Below are positions 1-7,624 of a stretch of 22,739 nt of DNA, piece after piece (the stretch's first letter is position 1; each line of letters opens with the position of its first letter). The stretch comes from an uncultured Christensenella sp. (GTDB lineage Bacteria > Bacillota > Clostridia > Christensenellales > Borkfalkiaceae), in NCBI GenBank assembly GCA_910577555.1, contig CAJTLF010000023.1, forward strand, positions 1 to 22,739. Direction: 5' to 3'. The notes beneath the pieces were generated by a model. The model made no database searches and was not told the origin of the DNA. It saw only the letters and a program-made list of their open reading frames with translations. A program made the position numbers and the translations under genes.

Positions 1-21
1 CTTTCTAAAAGGTTTGTAGTA

Positions 22-54
22 AAAAGCTCTCGAACATATCGTTCGAGAGCTTTT
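22..54. terminator. Rho-independent terminator (bidirectional)
   Basis: A perfect 14-bp inverted repeat (arms 22-35 and 41-54, 5-nt loop) carries A/T runs on both sides. On the minus strand it ends in a T run, so it can terminate the antiporter transcript whose stop codon lies at 139. It could also end a gene entering from the left on the plus strand. Confidence 0.75.
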
Positions 55-138
55 GTCCTTGCTTGAAAGTATAACTCTTAATAATTTAGTTTTTTAATTC
101 CCTATGGGAAGCGCGCTTTATCCGTCGGAGGTTAATTA

Positions 139-1536
139 TTATTTGTTTTCTTTTTCGGTCAACGGAGAGGGGTCTGCCGTGCCGAGATGCTCCGCCGCAC
201 TGCTGTCTATTACCAATTTATTGTCCGCGTCGCTGAAACCGCCCGTAGGGGGAACGGAATTTTTGTCCTTGCCGTACAATACTTTCAGAAGTATGGGCGT
301 GAGTATGGACGATACCAGAATCAAAAGCACCGTCATTATCATAAATTCAGACGGCAAGCCCGATTCCACCGCTTTGCCCGTTACGATAAGCGCAACTTCG
401 CCGCGCGCCATCATACCTACGCCTGCAATGGTGCTTTCGCGCCAGTTGTATTTAAAGCACTTTGCAACCAGACCGCAACCGACAATTTTTCCAATAAGCC
501 CCATAAGCACCGCAAGAACGGCAAACAGGAACAGCCAGCCCGACATTCCTTCCGCAAACGAAATGCTCGAGATACCTATATTCGCAAAGAACACGGGTGC
601 GAATACCGTGTAAGTATTTACTTCGACCTTTTTATCCGTATACTCGCTTGCGCGGTGTACCGTAGAGAGAACTACGCCCGCAAGGAACGCGCCCGTTATA
701 TCCGCGACGCCGAAAACTTCTTCCGCAAGCCAGCTGTAAAGGAAGCATACCGCAAGCGAAAAGACGGGAATTCTGTGAGTTGCGGGCCATCTTTTATCGA
801 GCCATTTGAAGAGATAGGATATTCCCCAGCCTGCAAGAATTGCAACGGCGAAGAACGCGACTATCATTATGATAGTTCCCCACCACTGCGCTTTGAACCA
901 CTCAAAACCGGTAAGCTCGCTCGCACTGCCCGACTGAGCAATACCCGTTATTACGGAGAGAACTATAATGCCGATAACGTCGTCGATTATAGCCGCGGAA
1001 ACTATGGTAGTGCCGAGTTTGGTATTGATTTTGCCCAGTTCCTTTAAAACGGATACCGTTATCGCAACCGACGTGGCAGTGAGTATCGCGCCTATGAAAA
1101 TACAGTTATAAATATTGGTTACGCCCAAGCCCAGCTCGCTGAAAGGCAACGCAATTAAAATACCTAAAACCATAGGTATCGCAACGCCAGTGCACGCAAT
1201 GAGAGTTGACGCAAGTCCCGCGGATTTCAGTTCTTTAAGGTTTGTTTCAAGACCCGTAGAGAACATTAAAAGAAGTACGCCTATCTTGGAGAATATTCCA
1301 AGAGCGTTTTCTTCCGGCATAACGAGAAAGGCGTTATAGTCGTGCCCTTCAAACCCGATAAGCGTAAAGCCGCAGAAATCACCGAAGATTGCGGGACCGA
1401 TTAATATGCCCGCGATTATGTAGCCCAACACCTGCGGCAACCCGATTTTACGGAAGATAAGACCGAGAAGCTTAGTCGAAAACAGAATGACTGCAAGTAC
1501 CGCCACGAAACCGAGCGCAGAATTTCCTTCAAACAT
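139..1536 (-). CDS. Cation:proton antiporter, CPA2/Kef type (Na+/H+ exchanger family)
   Basis: A 465-aa polytopic membrane protein that should exchange a monovalent cation (Na+ or K+) for protons across the cytoplasmic membrane. The N-terminal GLPQVLGYIIAGILIGP segment (about 32-48), the unwound-helix motif TATS (about 153-156) and the paired acids in AAIIDDVIGI (Asp185-Asp186) are typical of CPA2 exchangers; two adjacent Asp residues at this site are associated with electrogenic NapA-type transport. There is no C-terminal TrkA-N domain, so regulation differs from full-length KefB/C. The frame is open 43 codons further upstream, but the ATG at 1536 is preceded by AGGAG at good spacing and starts directly in the first membrane segment. 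A -10-like TATAAT at 1664-1669 would give a leader of about 120 nt. The transported ion cannot be told from sequence. Confidence 0.88.
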   Translation of the reverse strand: MFEGNSALGFVAVLAVILFSTKLLGLIFRKIGLPQVLGYIIAGILIGPAIFGDFCGFTLIGFEGHDYNAFLVMPEENALGIFSKIGVLLLMFSTGLETNLKELKSAGLASTLIACTGVAIPMVLGILIALPFSELGLGVTNIYNCIFIGAILTATSVAITVSVLKELGKINTKLGTTIVSAAIIDDVIGIIVLSVITGIAQSGSASELTGFEWFKAQWWGTIIMIVAFFAVAILAGWGISYLFKWLDKRWPATHRIPVFSLAVCFLYSWLAEEVFGVADITGAFLAGVVLSTVHRASEYTDKKVEVNTYTVFAPVFFANIGISSISFAEGMSGWLFLFAVLAVLMGLIGKIVGCGLVAKCFKYNWRESTIAGVGMMARGEVALIVTGKAVESGLPSEFMIMTVLLILVSSILTPILLKVLYGKDKNSVPPTGGFSDADNKLVIDSSAAEHLGTADPSPLTEKENK

Positions 1537-1763
1537 ATTTTTTCTCCTAAAAAGTATAATTGAAGCCACGCTGTTGCCCGATTTTAATCGCCCCGAGCGT
1601 AGCCGAAAGGCGAAACGGAATCCTTTTTTTATTCGGATTTCTGCAACGATTTTTAACCAGTACATTATACGCTTTACCGAAAAAAAAGGAAAGTGTTTTT
1701 ATTTAAATTGTGAAAATAATATTTATTTACCAAAAAAATTAAGTGAAAATTTTAAAAAAGGGG

Positions 1764-1791
1764 TTGACAAATCAAAATCTTGTGCTAAAAT
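1764..1791 (+). promoter_or_regulatory. Sigma-A promoter of the structured RNA
   Basis: TTGACA at 1764-1769, a 16-bp spacer and TAAAAT at 1786-1791, with a TG two bases upstream of the -10 box. Predicted transcription start is near 1798. No sizeable plus-strand ORF follows before the terminator at 2180-2221. Confidence 0.75.
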
Positions 1792-1797
1792 GAAAGT

Positions 1798-2221
1798 ACA
1801 AAAGAAAATAGTTTACACAAAATGTTTGGTACCAACATTAATATTTTATGGAGAACTATTATGAAAGAGAAGTAGCCGCGAAAGCGGGTCAAGGTCAAGC
1901 TTTAAAAAAAGTAAACCTGAAGCACCACCGCCTTTATTTGATAAGGGGAAAATAATTATCAGGAGGTGAAGTATGAAAATGAGATTATACTTCGCCAAAG
2001 CGGTAGAAAGTTAAGGAAGGTATACTCCAATGTACAATTTAAGGAGTGAAATCTGATTCCAAACACGGTTTTTTAAAGCGGCAAGTATGGCGCAGTACGA
2101 GCCGCGCGGTATAAACCTACGCGCCCATTCGGGTAACCGTGCGGAGGCGATTTCAAAAAACAAAATTTAATATGAAAACAATCACCCCGTGCGACGCATT
2201 GCACGGGGTTTAGTGATTTTT
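1798..2221 (+). ncRNA. Structured non-coding RNA candidate, family not certain (raiA-type is the leading guess)
   Basis: A complete transcription unit of about 420 nt with its own promoter and terminator and no ORF longer than 27 codons. Several helices are visible: CCGC-GAAA-GCGG with a GNRA loop (1876-1887); TGATAA/TTATCA (1939-1944 with 1956-1961); a 10-bp stem GGTGAAGTAT/ATACTTCGCC (1965-1974 with 1987-1996, one G-U pair); nested GGAA/TTCC and ACTCC/GGAGT (2015-2060); AAAC/GTTT (2061-2071); GCGGC/GCCGC (2078-2082 with 2101-2105); and CGG-GTAA-CCG with a second GNRA loop (2130-2139). The conserved signatures of RNase P RNA, tmRNA and SRP RNA are absent, and the branched layout does not match 6S RNA. 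The raiA motif, a large structured RNA widespread in Clostridia, fits the size and host, but this is from memory of the family and not a covariance-model match. Confidence 0.65.
2180..2221. terminator. Rho-independent terminator (bidirectional)
   Basis: A long GC-rich hairpin: AATCAC outer pairs with GTGATT, and ACCCCGTGC (2184-2192) pairs with GCACGGGGT (2201-2209). Five T residues follow on the plus strand. It ends the structured RNA and, read on the minus strand, lies just past the stop codon of the convergent yfbR-like gene. Confidence 0.85.
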
Positions 2222-2226
2222 AATAT

Positions 2227-2811
2227 TTAAAAGCCTTCGAGTTCGTCAAGCGTCAGCTCGAACGCGGGAACGAAATGAGTGAAAAAGTACTCCACTTCCG
2301 GAATATCGCGGGAATGCAAGTCCTTTTCTATGCTCTTTTTCGCGTTACGGAACTCTTCATTGCCGCAACGCAATTCTTCAAGGCACTTTACGTATGCGGA
2401 AAGCCTGTCCGCCGCTTTCATAAGAGTATACTCATAGCTTTTGGTATCGGGCTTTAAAGCACCGCCGAACTCATCGCGCAATTCCTGCGGGAGATTGTCG
2501 AGCAATTTGTCCAAAGCGCGGTCTTCCAGCTGTTTGTAAGCGCCCTGAATAGAGTTGTTGAAGTATTTTATGGGCGTGGGCAAATCCCCCGTCATAACCT
2601 CGCTGCACTCGTGGTATACGGCGTAGAGCATAGCCTTATCCGCGTCCGCCTTGCCGCCGAACACCTTATTATTTATAACGGCCAGAGCGTGCGAGAACAT
2701 TGCCACCTGCTGGGAGTGTTCCATTATGTTTTCTTCGCGCACAGAGCGCATAAGCTGCCAGCGTTTTATGTACTTCATTCTGTCGAGATATGCAAAAAAA
2801 TTGTTACTCAT
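2227..2811 (-). CDS. yfbR: YfbR-like 5'-deoxynucleotidase, HD-domain phosphohydrolase
   Basis: A 194-aa protein resembling E. coli YfbR, which dephosphorylates deoxyribonucleoside 5'-monophosphates in nucleotide salvage. The start MSNNFFAYLDRMKYIKRWQL, then the REEN-MEHS block and TGDLPTPIKYF (about 74-84), follow YfbR along its length. Metal ligands would be His32, His67 and Asp135, but the residue after His67 is Glu68, so the HD signature reads HE. The ATG at 2811 was chosen because it matches the YfbR N-terminus; the 23 codons upstream overlap the promoter. No ribosome binding site precedes it and the predicted transcription start is this same ATG, suggesting a leaderless mRNA. It is divergent from the glycosyltransferase at 2920. 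Confidence 0.88.
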   Translation of the reverse strand: MSNNFFAYLDRMKYIKRWQLMRSVREENIMEHSQQVAMFSHALAVINNKVFGGKADADKAMLYAVYHECSEVMTGDLPTPIKYFNNSIQGAYKQLEDRALDKLLDNLPQELRDEFGGALKPDTKSYEYTLMKAADRLSAYVKCLEELRCGNEEFRNAKKSIEKDLHSRDIPEVEYFFTHFVPAFELTLDELEGF

Positions 2812-2817
2812 ACGAAT

Positions 2818-2846
2818 AGTATAACTCTTTATTCGACGAAAAACAA
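2818..2846 (-). promoter_or_regulatory. Promoter of the yfbR-like gene, apparently leaderless
   Basis: On the minus strand, TTGTTT (2841-2846), a 17-bp spacer and TATACT (2818-2823). Six bases separate the -10 box from the ATG, which puts the normal start point on the A of the start codon at 2811. Confidence 0.6.
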
Positions 2847-2865
2847 TATATTTTTTACAATTGTC

Positions 2866-2894
2866 TTGCAAACGCCGCAAATTTATAGTAAAAT
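2866..2894 (+). promoter_or_regulatory. Promoter of the family 2 glycosyltransferase gene
   Basis: TTGCAA (2866-2871), 17-bp spacer, TAAAAT (2889-2894); an alternative TATAGT box overlaps it. It sits back to back with the yfbR-like promoter. Confidence 0.55.
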
Positions 2895-2919
2895 AATGCT
2901 ATAGAGAAAAGGAAACCAT

Positions 2920-3861
2920 ATGAAAAAAATTTGCGTACTGTTAAGCACGTTTAACGGTGAAAAATATCTTAAAGAGCTTATAGACAGCGTGCTTAAACAG
3001 GATACAAAAAACGGATATTTACAGATTACGCTGTTTGCCCGCGACGACGGCAGTAGCGACGGTACCGTTGATATATTAAAGCATTACGCCGAAAAAAACC
3101 TGATTACGCTTTACGACGACGGAAAACCTTCCTGCAACTTAGGCTTTTCCAAGAGCTTTTCAAATTTATTAAAGCATGCGCCAAAAGCCGATTACTATTC
3201 TTTTTGCGACCAGGACGACGTGTGGCTGCCCAAAAAATTAATTAACGCAGTGAATGCTTTTGAAGCGGAAGACGAAACTTTACCGCTTATGTACAGCACC
3301 AACCTTATAGTTACGGATAAAGATTTAAAAGAGATTACGAGAGAAACTCACTTACATTATACGAGAAATTCGCCCACGCAGTTCGAAGAAAACCTTTTAC
3401 AGAATAATACTTACGGTTGCACTATTGTCATAAACGAAAGGTTGCGCGAGCTTTACCTTAAAGTACCCGTTGAAGATATTAAATTTCACGACTACACTAT
3501 GGCGGTAATCGCATCGGGCGCGGGTAAATTTATTTATGAAGACAACCCGCAGATACTTTACAGACAGCACGACGGGAACACTATAGGATTTTATAAGGGT
3601 AGTCTGAAAAACGTTTACAGGTCGCTTGAATTTTTCTTTAAAAACGATTTACAGAACAACAAATACCGCAACGTTAAGATTTGCAACGATTATTTTTACG
3701 ATTTGTTGCCTGAAAACCGCAAGAGATTCATCGATTTATTGGTAAATTACCGCAACGACAAATTAAAAAAGAAAAAACTTATAAATTACATAGAAACCAA
3801 AATTTCCAACCCTTTTATTAAAAATTACAGTTTATTTCTTATAAGACTGAATAAATTTTAA
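2920..3861 (+). CDS. Glycosyltransferase family 2 (rhamnosyltransferase-like)
   Basis: A 313-aa GT-A fold enzyme expected to move a sugar from a nucleotide-sugar donor onto a growing surface polysaccharide. The N-terminus MKKICVLLSTFNGEKYLKEL is the usual GT2 donor-binding strand and helix; ARDDGSSDGT (about 40-49) is the first acidic motif and CDQDDVW (96-102) holds the metal-binding QDD. HDY at 190-192 and YRQHDGN at 214-220 match the acceptor and catalytic region of the rhamnosyltransferase-like branch. There are no membrane segments, so it should be cytoplasmic or peripheral. The start has AAAGGAAACC upstream. It looks monocistronic: the next promoter begins two bases after its stop codon. 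Donor and acceptor are not known. Confidence 0.9.
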   Translation: MKKICVLLSTFNGEKYLKELIDSVLKQDTKNGYLQITLFARDDGSSDGTVDILKHYAEKNLITLYDDGKPSCNLGFSKSFSNLLKHAPKADYYSFCDQDDVWLPKKLINAVNAFEAEDETLPLMYSTNLIVTDKDLKEITRETHLHYTRNSPTQFEENLLQNNTYGCTIVINERLRELYLKVPVEDIKFHDYTMAVIASGAGKFIYEDNPQILYRQHDGNTIGFYKGSLKNVYRSLEFFFKNDLQNNKYRNVKICNDYFYDLLPENRKRFIDLLVNYRNDKLKKKKLINYIETKISNPFIKNYSLFLIRLNKF

Positions 3862-3862
3862 G

Positions 3863-3891
3863 TTGACATAATAAAAAAAATATATTATAAT
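3863..3891 (+). promoter_or_regulatory. Consensus sigma-A promoter of the riboswitch/thiT unit
   Basis: A perfect TTGACA (3863-3868), 17-bp spacer, perfect TATAAT (3886-3891). Start of transcription is predicted near 3898, just before the riboswitch. Confidence 0.9.
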
Positions 3892-3910
3892 CCGAATATA
3901 AAAATTAAAT

Positions 3911-3996
3911 ACCGTCGGGGGTGTCCGCAAAATTTCAATGCGGGCTGAGATTATACCCTTTGAATCGGCAAGGTAATGCTTGAGCGATAGGACAAA
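3911..3996 (+). promoter_or_regulatory. TPP riboswitch (THI element)
   Basis: The segment contains the conserved THI-box landmarks in order: GGGGGTG, then CTGAGA, then ATACCC, then a GGTAATGC-like block and GCGATAGGAC, which closes the basal helix with the GTC at 3914-3916. It binds thiamine pyrophosphate. A terminator hairpin follows directly (4010-4048), so high TPP should cause early termination and switch off the downstream transporter. Confidence 0.95.
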
Positions 3997-4009
3997 GAGA
4001 TTTTTTCGG

Positions 4010-4048
4010 CGCGCCCTGTATTTTTACAGGGTGCGTTTTAATTTTTTT
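4010..4048 (+). terminator. Riboswitch-controlled terminator
   Basis: GCGCCCTGTA (4011-4020) pairs with TACAGGGTGC (4025-4034) around a short T-rich loop, followed by a T-rich run. Its position between the TPP aptamer and the thiT ribosome binding site marks it as the expression platform of the riboswitch. Confidence 0.85.
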
Positions 4049-4071
4049 CGGCGGTAGAAGGAGAAAGAATT

Positions 4072-5289
4072 ATGGTTTTCAACTTGCTTTCTTTCGGTAC
4101 TATGCTGGAAGATACGAAAAAGTACTTTGCCAACTTTGACGGTACTACGAACTGCTGCCGCACGATTGCGCTTTGGATTACGGCGGCGTTACTGCTTGCC
4201 TTTGCGGTGACGAAAATTTACACGCTGATACTTTTTAAAAAGTCGCAAAAGTACGACGCGGAGACTGCAAAAAAAATTAACTCCGTAATAAACGGGGCGT
4301 GGCTTGCCGTAGCGCTTACCGTTGCGGCGGCGTTTATAATTACTTTTACCGCCTGTTACTTTACAGAAGTTGCCGCCGGCGACGAAAGCCTGGTACCCAT
4401 TCTGTTCTATCCCCTTTTGGTCTGCGTCGTGGCTGCCGTTGCAAGCGCGGCGGCAATTGCTTTAAAGCCCGTTAAGCTTACCAAAATTATATGCGGCGCG
4501 ATATGCGGCGGTGCGCTCGTCGCCGTAATAGTCTGTATGGCGGTATATTACGCGGGCGGCGACGCGGGCGAAGCTTTCAGCGATTTGGGACTGTACCTTT
4601 CCGCAGCCGCGCTCGTTGCGGGAATAATCGTTCTTACTTTCTTTTCCGACAGAAAATCTAAACCCTTCGACGCGCGCGCGCTGGCGTTCGCCGCAGTGTG
4701 CGTTGGACTGAGCTTTGCGCTTTCATACGTGCGTATATTCAGGTTGCCCATGGGCGGCAGTATCACTTTCGCGTCAATGTTGCCGCTTATGCTTTACTCG
4801 TATATGTACGGCACTAAAAAAGGCGTGCTCGCGGGCTTGGTTTACGGCGTATTGCAAGCCGTTCAGGACCCCTGGATACTTCACCCCGCACAGTTCGCGC
4901 TCGATTACGCGGTGGCGTATTCCGCGATAGGGCTTACGGGGTGTATACGCTGCTTTAACGTATTAAACGGAAAAGACCGCTCTCAATTCGTTCTCGGGGC
5001 GGTGATTGCGGGCGCGTTGCGCTATTTATGCCACTATTTTTCGGGCGTGTTCGCATTCGGTTCATACGGTGCGGGCTTTGCCGAAGAGTACGGAATCGCA
5101 TTGCTTGCAAACGAATACTTCTACTCGTTCGTTTATCAGACTATGTACGTGATACCCGAAGTTGCTATCGTAACCGTTGCTGGAGTGCTGTTGCTCTCTT
5201 CCAAAAATTTCAGAAAGCAGCTTGACAGATATTCCGAAGTAAAGGAAAAACTTGCCGAACCCGCGACCGATACGGGCAACGCACAGTAA
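4072..5289 (+). CDS. thiT: Energy-coupled thiamine transporter ThiT with an N-terminal membrane extension
   Basis: A 405-aa membrane protein. The C-terminal half (about 200-390) is a complete ThiT S-component of an ECF vitamin transporter: ALSYVRIFRLPMGGSITFAS (about 216-235), GVLAGLVYGVLQAVQDPW, HPAQFALDYAVAYSAIGL and HYFSGVFAFGSYG are the characteristic blocks. It would bind thiamine and use a shared EcfA/A'/T module encoded elsewhere. ThiT proteins are normally about 180-200 aa; here about 195 extra residues precede it, with some five hydrophobic segments (about 31-55, 73-98, 107-131, 137-161, 173-191) that I cannot assign to a family. The start ATG has AAGGAG upstream, and the TPP riboswitch upstream supports thiamine as substrate. 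The extension may only stabilise or anchor the protein. Confidence 0.93.
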   Translation: MVFNLLSFGTMLEDTKKYFANFDGTTNCCRTIALWITAALLLAFAVTKIYTLILFKKSQKYDAETAKKINSVINGAWLAVALTVAAAFIITFTACYFTEVAAGDESLVPILFYPLLVCVVAAVASAAAIALKPVKLTKIICGAICGGALVAVIVCMAVYYAGGDAGEAFSDLGLYLSAAALVAGIIVLTFFSDRKSKPFDARALAFAAVCVGLSFALSYVRIFRLPMGGSITFASMLPLMLYSYMYGTKKGVLAGLVYGVLQAVQDPWILHPAQFALDYAVAYSAIGLTGCIRCFNVLNGKDRSQFVLGAVIAGALRYLCHYFSGVFAFGSYGAGFAEEYGIALLANEYFYSFVYQTMYVIPEVAIVTVAGVLLLSSKNFRKQLDRYSEVKEKLAEPATDTGNAQ

Positions 5290-5301
5290 CCGTTTAATAT
5301 T

Positions 5302-5337
5302 AAAAGCCGCCCAAGGCTCTGCCTTGGGCGGCTTTTT
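5302..5337. terminator. Bidirectional terminator between thiT and rseP
   Basis: A perfect 11-bp stem, GCCGCCCAAGG (5306-5316) with CCTTGGGCGGC (5322-5332), five-base loop, TTTTT on the plus side and AAAA before it. It ends thiT and, on the other strand, the rseP transcript. Confidence 0.92.
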
Positions 5338-5341
5338 ACAA

Positions 5342-6475
5342 TCAACATTTGGCAAACTGCAATATATCCACTATTACGGCAAACGCCAAAATCAATACGA
5401 AGCCCACCGAATGAATGACGGCTTCTATCTTCCGCGGCACCGGCTTGCGGAATATCCATTCAATAAGGCAGAATATGACCTTGCTTCCGTCCAGCGCGGG
5501 AATTGGCAACAGGTTGAATACGGCAAGGTTTACGCCTATATACGCCGCTATTTCAAAGAAAGATTGCGCGCTTTGCACGGCAAGCTGTGAAGTGAGTTTT
5601 ATGGTCGTAACGGGTCCGCCCATAGACGAAAGCCCGATATGACCCGTAAGCAGTTCGCCCAAAACCTTGAAAATAGTACCGGCGATTTTGAACGAGTACA
5701 TAAACGAATTGCCCAGCGTTTCAAAGAAACCGAAACGGTAGCTCTCCGCAGATACGTCCCAATACTTGACGCCGTCGTCCTTTACGACCGTGCCAAGCCC
5801 CAGCGCGTGCCAGACTTTACTCACTTCTTCACTGCTTTCGAAATTACAGTCGGCGCGCAGAATTACTTCCTGCACCCTTTCTTCGCCGCCGCGGCTGACC
5901 GTAACGGAAATTTTATCGCCGGTGACCTTATCCTTTAACGCCGACATCATATCGGTGATTAGATAAATTCTCTTGCCGTTTACCTTTAAGAGCAAATCCC
6001 CTTCTTCAAGCGAATACTCCGAGTAAATTGCCTGTTCGGGCGGCTCGACTTGGGCAACGCTGCCCACCTTATACACGGGCTGACCGAACGCAAACATCGA
6101 AACTATTATGAGCAACAGCGCGAGCAGGTAATTCATTAAAGGTCCTGCGACGAGTACTATTATCCGCTTCCACGGAGCTTTTTTGGTGAAAGCGTTCGCA
6201 CTCTCTTCACCGTTCACCCCGTCTTCGCCTTCGAACGCGCAGAACCCGCCCAACGGCAACAGCCTTACGGAAAAGAGTTCGCCCGTCTTTTTGGATTTAC
6301 GCTTGAAAAGCTTAGGTCCGAAGCCTATGGCGAACTCGTTTATTTTGAATTTAAGTATTTTGCCCGCAATATAGTGACCGAATTCGTGCACGGTAATCAT
6401 CGCCAGCAATATTAAAATTGCGAGCGCGACCGAACCTATTGCAGACAGCACCGATTGAACAGAGAGTAAATTCAT
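5342..6475 (-). CDS. rseP: RIP metalloprotease RseP (M50 site-2 protease)
   Basis: A 377-aa intramembrane zinc protease that cleaves membrane-bound anti-sigma factors and signal-peptide remnants. The zinc site HEFGH is at 30-34 in the first membrane helix, GGFCAFEGED follows at about 76-85, a single PDZ domain lies roughly at 135-210, and the second active-site block NLLPIPALDG with the third zinc ligand is at 321-330. Later residues form the last membrane helices. One PDZ domain and about 370 residues is the normal Firmicutes form. AAGG lies seven bases before the ATG. It follows dxr by 40 nt, the usual dxr-rseP arrangement, so the two are probably co-transcribed. Confidence 0.95.
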   Translation of the reverse strand: MNLLSVQSVLSAIGSVALAILILLAMITVHEFGHYIAGKILKFKINEFAIGFGPKLFKRKSKKTGELFSVRLLPLGGFCAFEGEDGVNGEESANAFTKKAPWKRIIVLVAGPLMNYLLALLLIIVSMFAFGQPVYKVGSVAQVEPPEQAIYSEYSLEEGDLLLKVNGKRIYLITDMMSALKDKVTGDKISVTVSRGGEERVQEVILRADCNFESSEEVSKVWHALGLGTVVKDDGVKYWDVSAESYRFGFFETLGNSFMYSFKIAGTIFKVLGELLTGHIGLSSMGGPVTTIKLTSQLAVQSAQSFFEIAAYIGVNLAVFNLLPIPALDGSKVIFCLIEWIFRKPVPRKIEAVIHSVGFVLILAFAVIVDILQFAKC

Positions 6476-6515
6476 TTATTACCTTACCCGCTTCACGGCG
6501 CGTTGCCGAGACGGA

Positions 6516-7619
6516 TTATTTTGAAAGTTTATATATAATTTTCTGCGCCTTCCAACGGGCGGTTTTGTCGACTTCTTCAAGCTGTTTAAAGCTGACTATC
6601 TCGTCGCGCTCGGTAACGGAAAGAACCTGCGAAACCGCGGTATATATATCGGTAAACGCTATTTTTCCGTCGAGAAAAGCCTTTACCGCCACTTCGTCCG
6701 CGGCGTTCATGGCGCAGGGCAGAGTGCCGCCTTCTTTACCGCACTGAACGGCTAAATCGAAGAGCGGATAGCGTTTCTTTTCAAGCGGGAAAAATTCCAG
6801 AGAAAACGCCTTTTTAAAGCTGAGCGGCTGTGCCGCCGTGGTCATCCGTTTGGGATAGGTGAGCGCAAGCTGGATAGGCACCTGCATATCTGGCGCGCCG
6901 AGCTGTGCCGTTACCGCGCCGTCGGCAAACTCCACGAGTGAATGGACTATGCTCGCGGGCTGGATTACGACTTCTATTTTCGAATAAGGCGCGTTGTAAA
7001 GCTCGTGCGCTTCTATAACTTCGTAAGCCTTGTTCATTAGCGTCGCGCTGTCCACCGTTATTTTTTTGCCCATCTTCCAGGTGGGGTGGTTCAAAGCCTG
7101 TTCGGGCGTAACCGTTTTCAGCTTTTCGGGAGAATAATCCCTGAACGCGCCGCCGCTTGCGGTTATAACGAGTTTTTTAAAGGACGATTTTCTGTCGAAG
7201 TTAAGGCACTGCCAGATTGCCGAATGCTCGCTGTCCACGGGAATTATATCCACCCCGTTCTGCGCGGCAAGGCGGGTTACCAGTTCGCCGCCGCACACGA
7301 GCGTTTCCTTATTTGCGAGCGCGAGCGGCTTTTTAGCCCTTATTGCTTTAAGGCTGTACTCCAGCCCCGCAAAGCCCGACGCGGCGTTAAAAACCAAATC
7401 CGCGTCCCCGCACTCCGCACAGCGCAACGCGCCCGCTTTATCCTTCGATGCGCAAGCGTGCATTGCGGGAGCAAATTCTTTTACCTGACGGGTAAATTCT
7501 TTGGACTCCGAATACGCGACGAGCGCAACCACTTTAAAAGTATTGGGGTGACGGCGCACCGCGTCAAGCACCTGAACGCCTATCGAACCCGTTGAACCTA
7601 TCAAAGCAATCTTTTTCAT
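6516..7619 (-). CDS. dxr: 1-deoxy-D-xylulose 5-phosphate reductoisomerase
   Basis: A 367-aa cytoplasmic enzyme that converts DXP to 2-C-methyl-D-erythritol 4-phosphate with NADPH, the first committed step of the MEP isoprenoid pathway. Visible are the NADPH site GSTGSIG (8-14), ANKETLVCGGEL (102-112), the metal-binding DSEH (129-132), SGGAFR (155-160), the flexible loop HPTWKMG (178-184) and ATLMNKAYEVIEA (192-204). Its product feeds UppS, encoded upstream. The start lacks a ribosome binding site: TATAAT at 7625-7630 is five bases from the ATG, so the message may be leaderless. A hairpin terminator separates it from cdsA, implying that dxr-rseP is partly independent of the pyrH operon. Confidence 0.97.
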   Translation of the reverse strand: MKKIALIGSTGSIGVQVLDAVRRHPNTFKVVALVAYSESKEFTRQVKEFAPAMHACASKDKAGALRCAECGDADLVFNAASGFAGLEYSLKAIRAKKPLALANKETLVCGGELVTRLAAQNGVDIIPVDSEHSAIWQCLNFDRKSSFKKLVITASGGAFRDYSPEKLKTVTPEQALNHPTWKMGKKITVDSATLMNKAYEVIEAHELYNAPYSKIEVVIQPASIVHSLVEFADGAVTAQLGAPDMQVPIQLALTYPKRMTTAAQPLSFKKAFSLEFFPLEKKRYPLFDLAVQCGKEGGTLPCAMNAADEVAVKAFLDGKIAFTDIYTAVSQVLSVTERDEIVSFKQLEEVDKTARWKAQKIIYKLSK

Positions 7620-7624
7620 AAATT

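Noticed and set aside
187..1047. Long plus-strand ORF of 286 codons
   Set aside because: It lies antisense within the antiporter gene, is rich in Arg/Tyr/Asn from reading the opposite strand, and has no ribosome binding site or domain.
1871..1930. T-box leader or tRNA-like element near the GNRA hairpin
   Set aside because: No GGTGG-type antiterminator bulge, no specifier stem and no downstream aminoacyl-tRNA synthetase or amino-acid gene; no tRNA T-loop consensus.
5252..5590. Plus-strand ORF after thiT
   Set aside because: It crosses the terminator hairpin and then runs antisense to rseP; no protein-like motifs.
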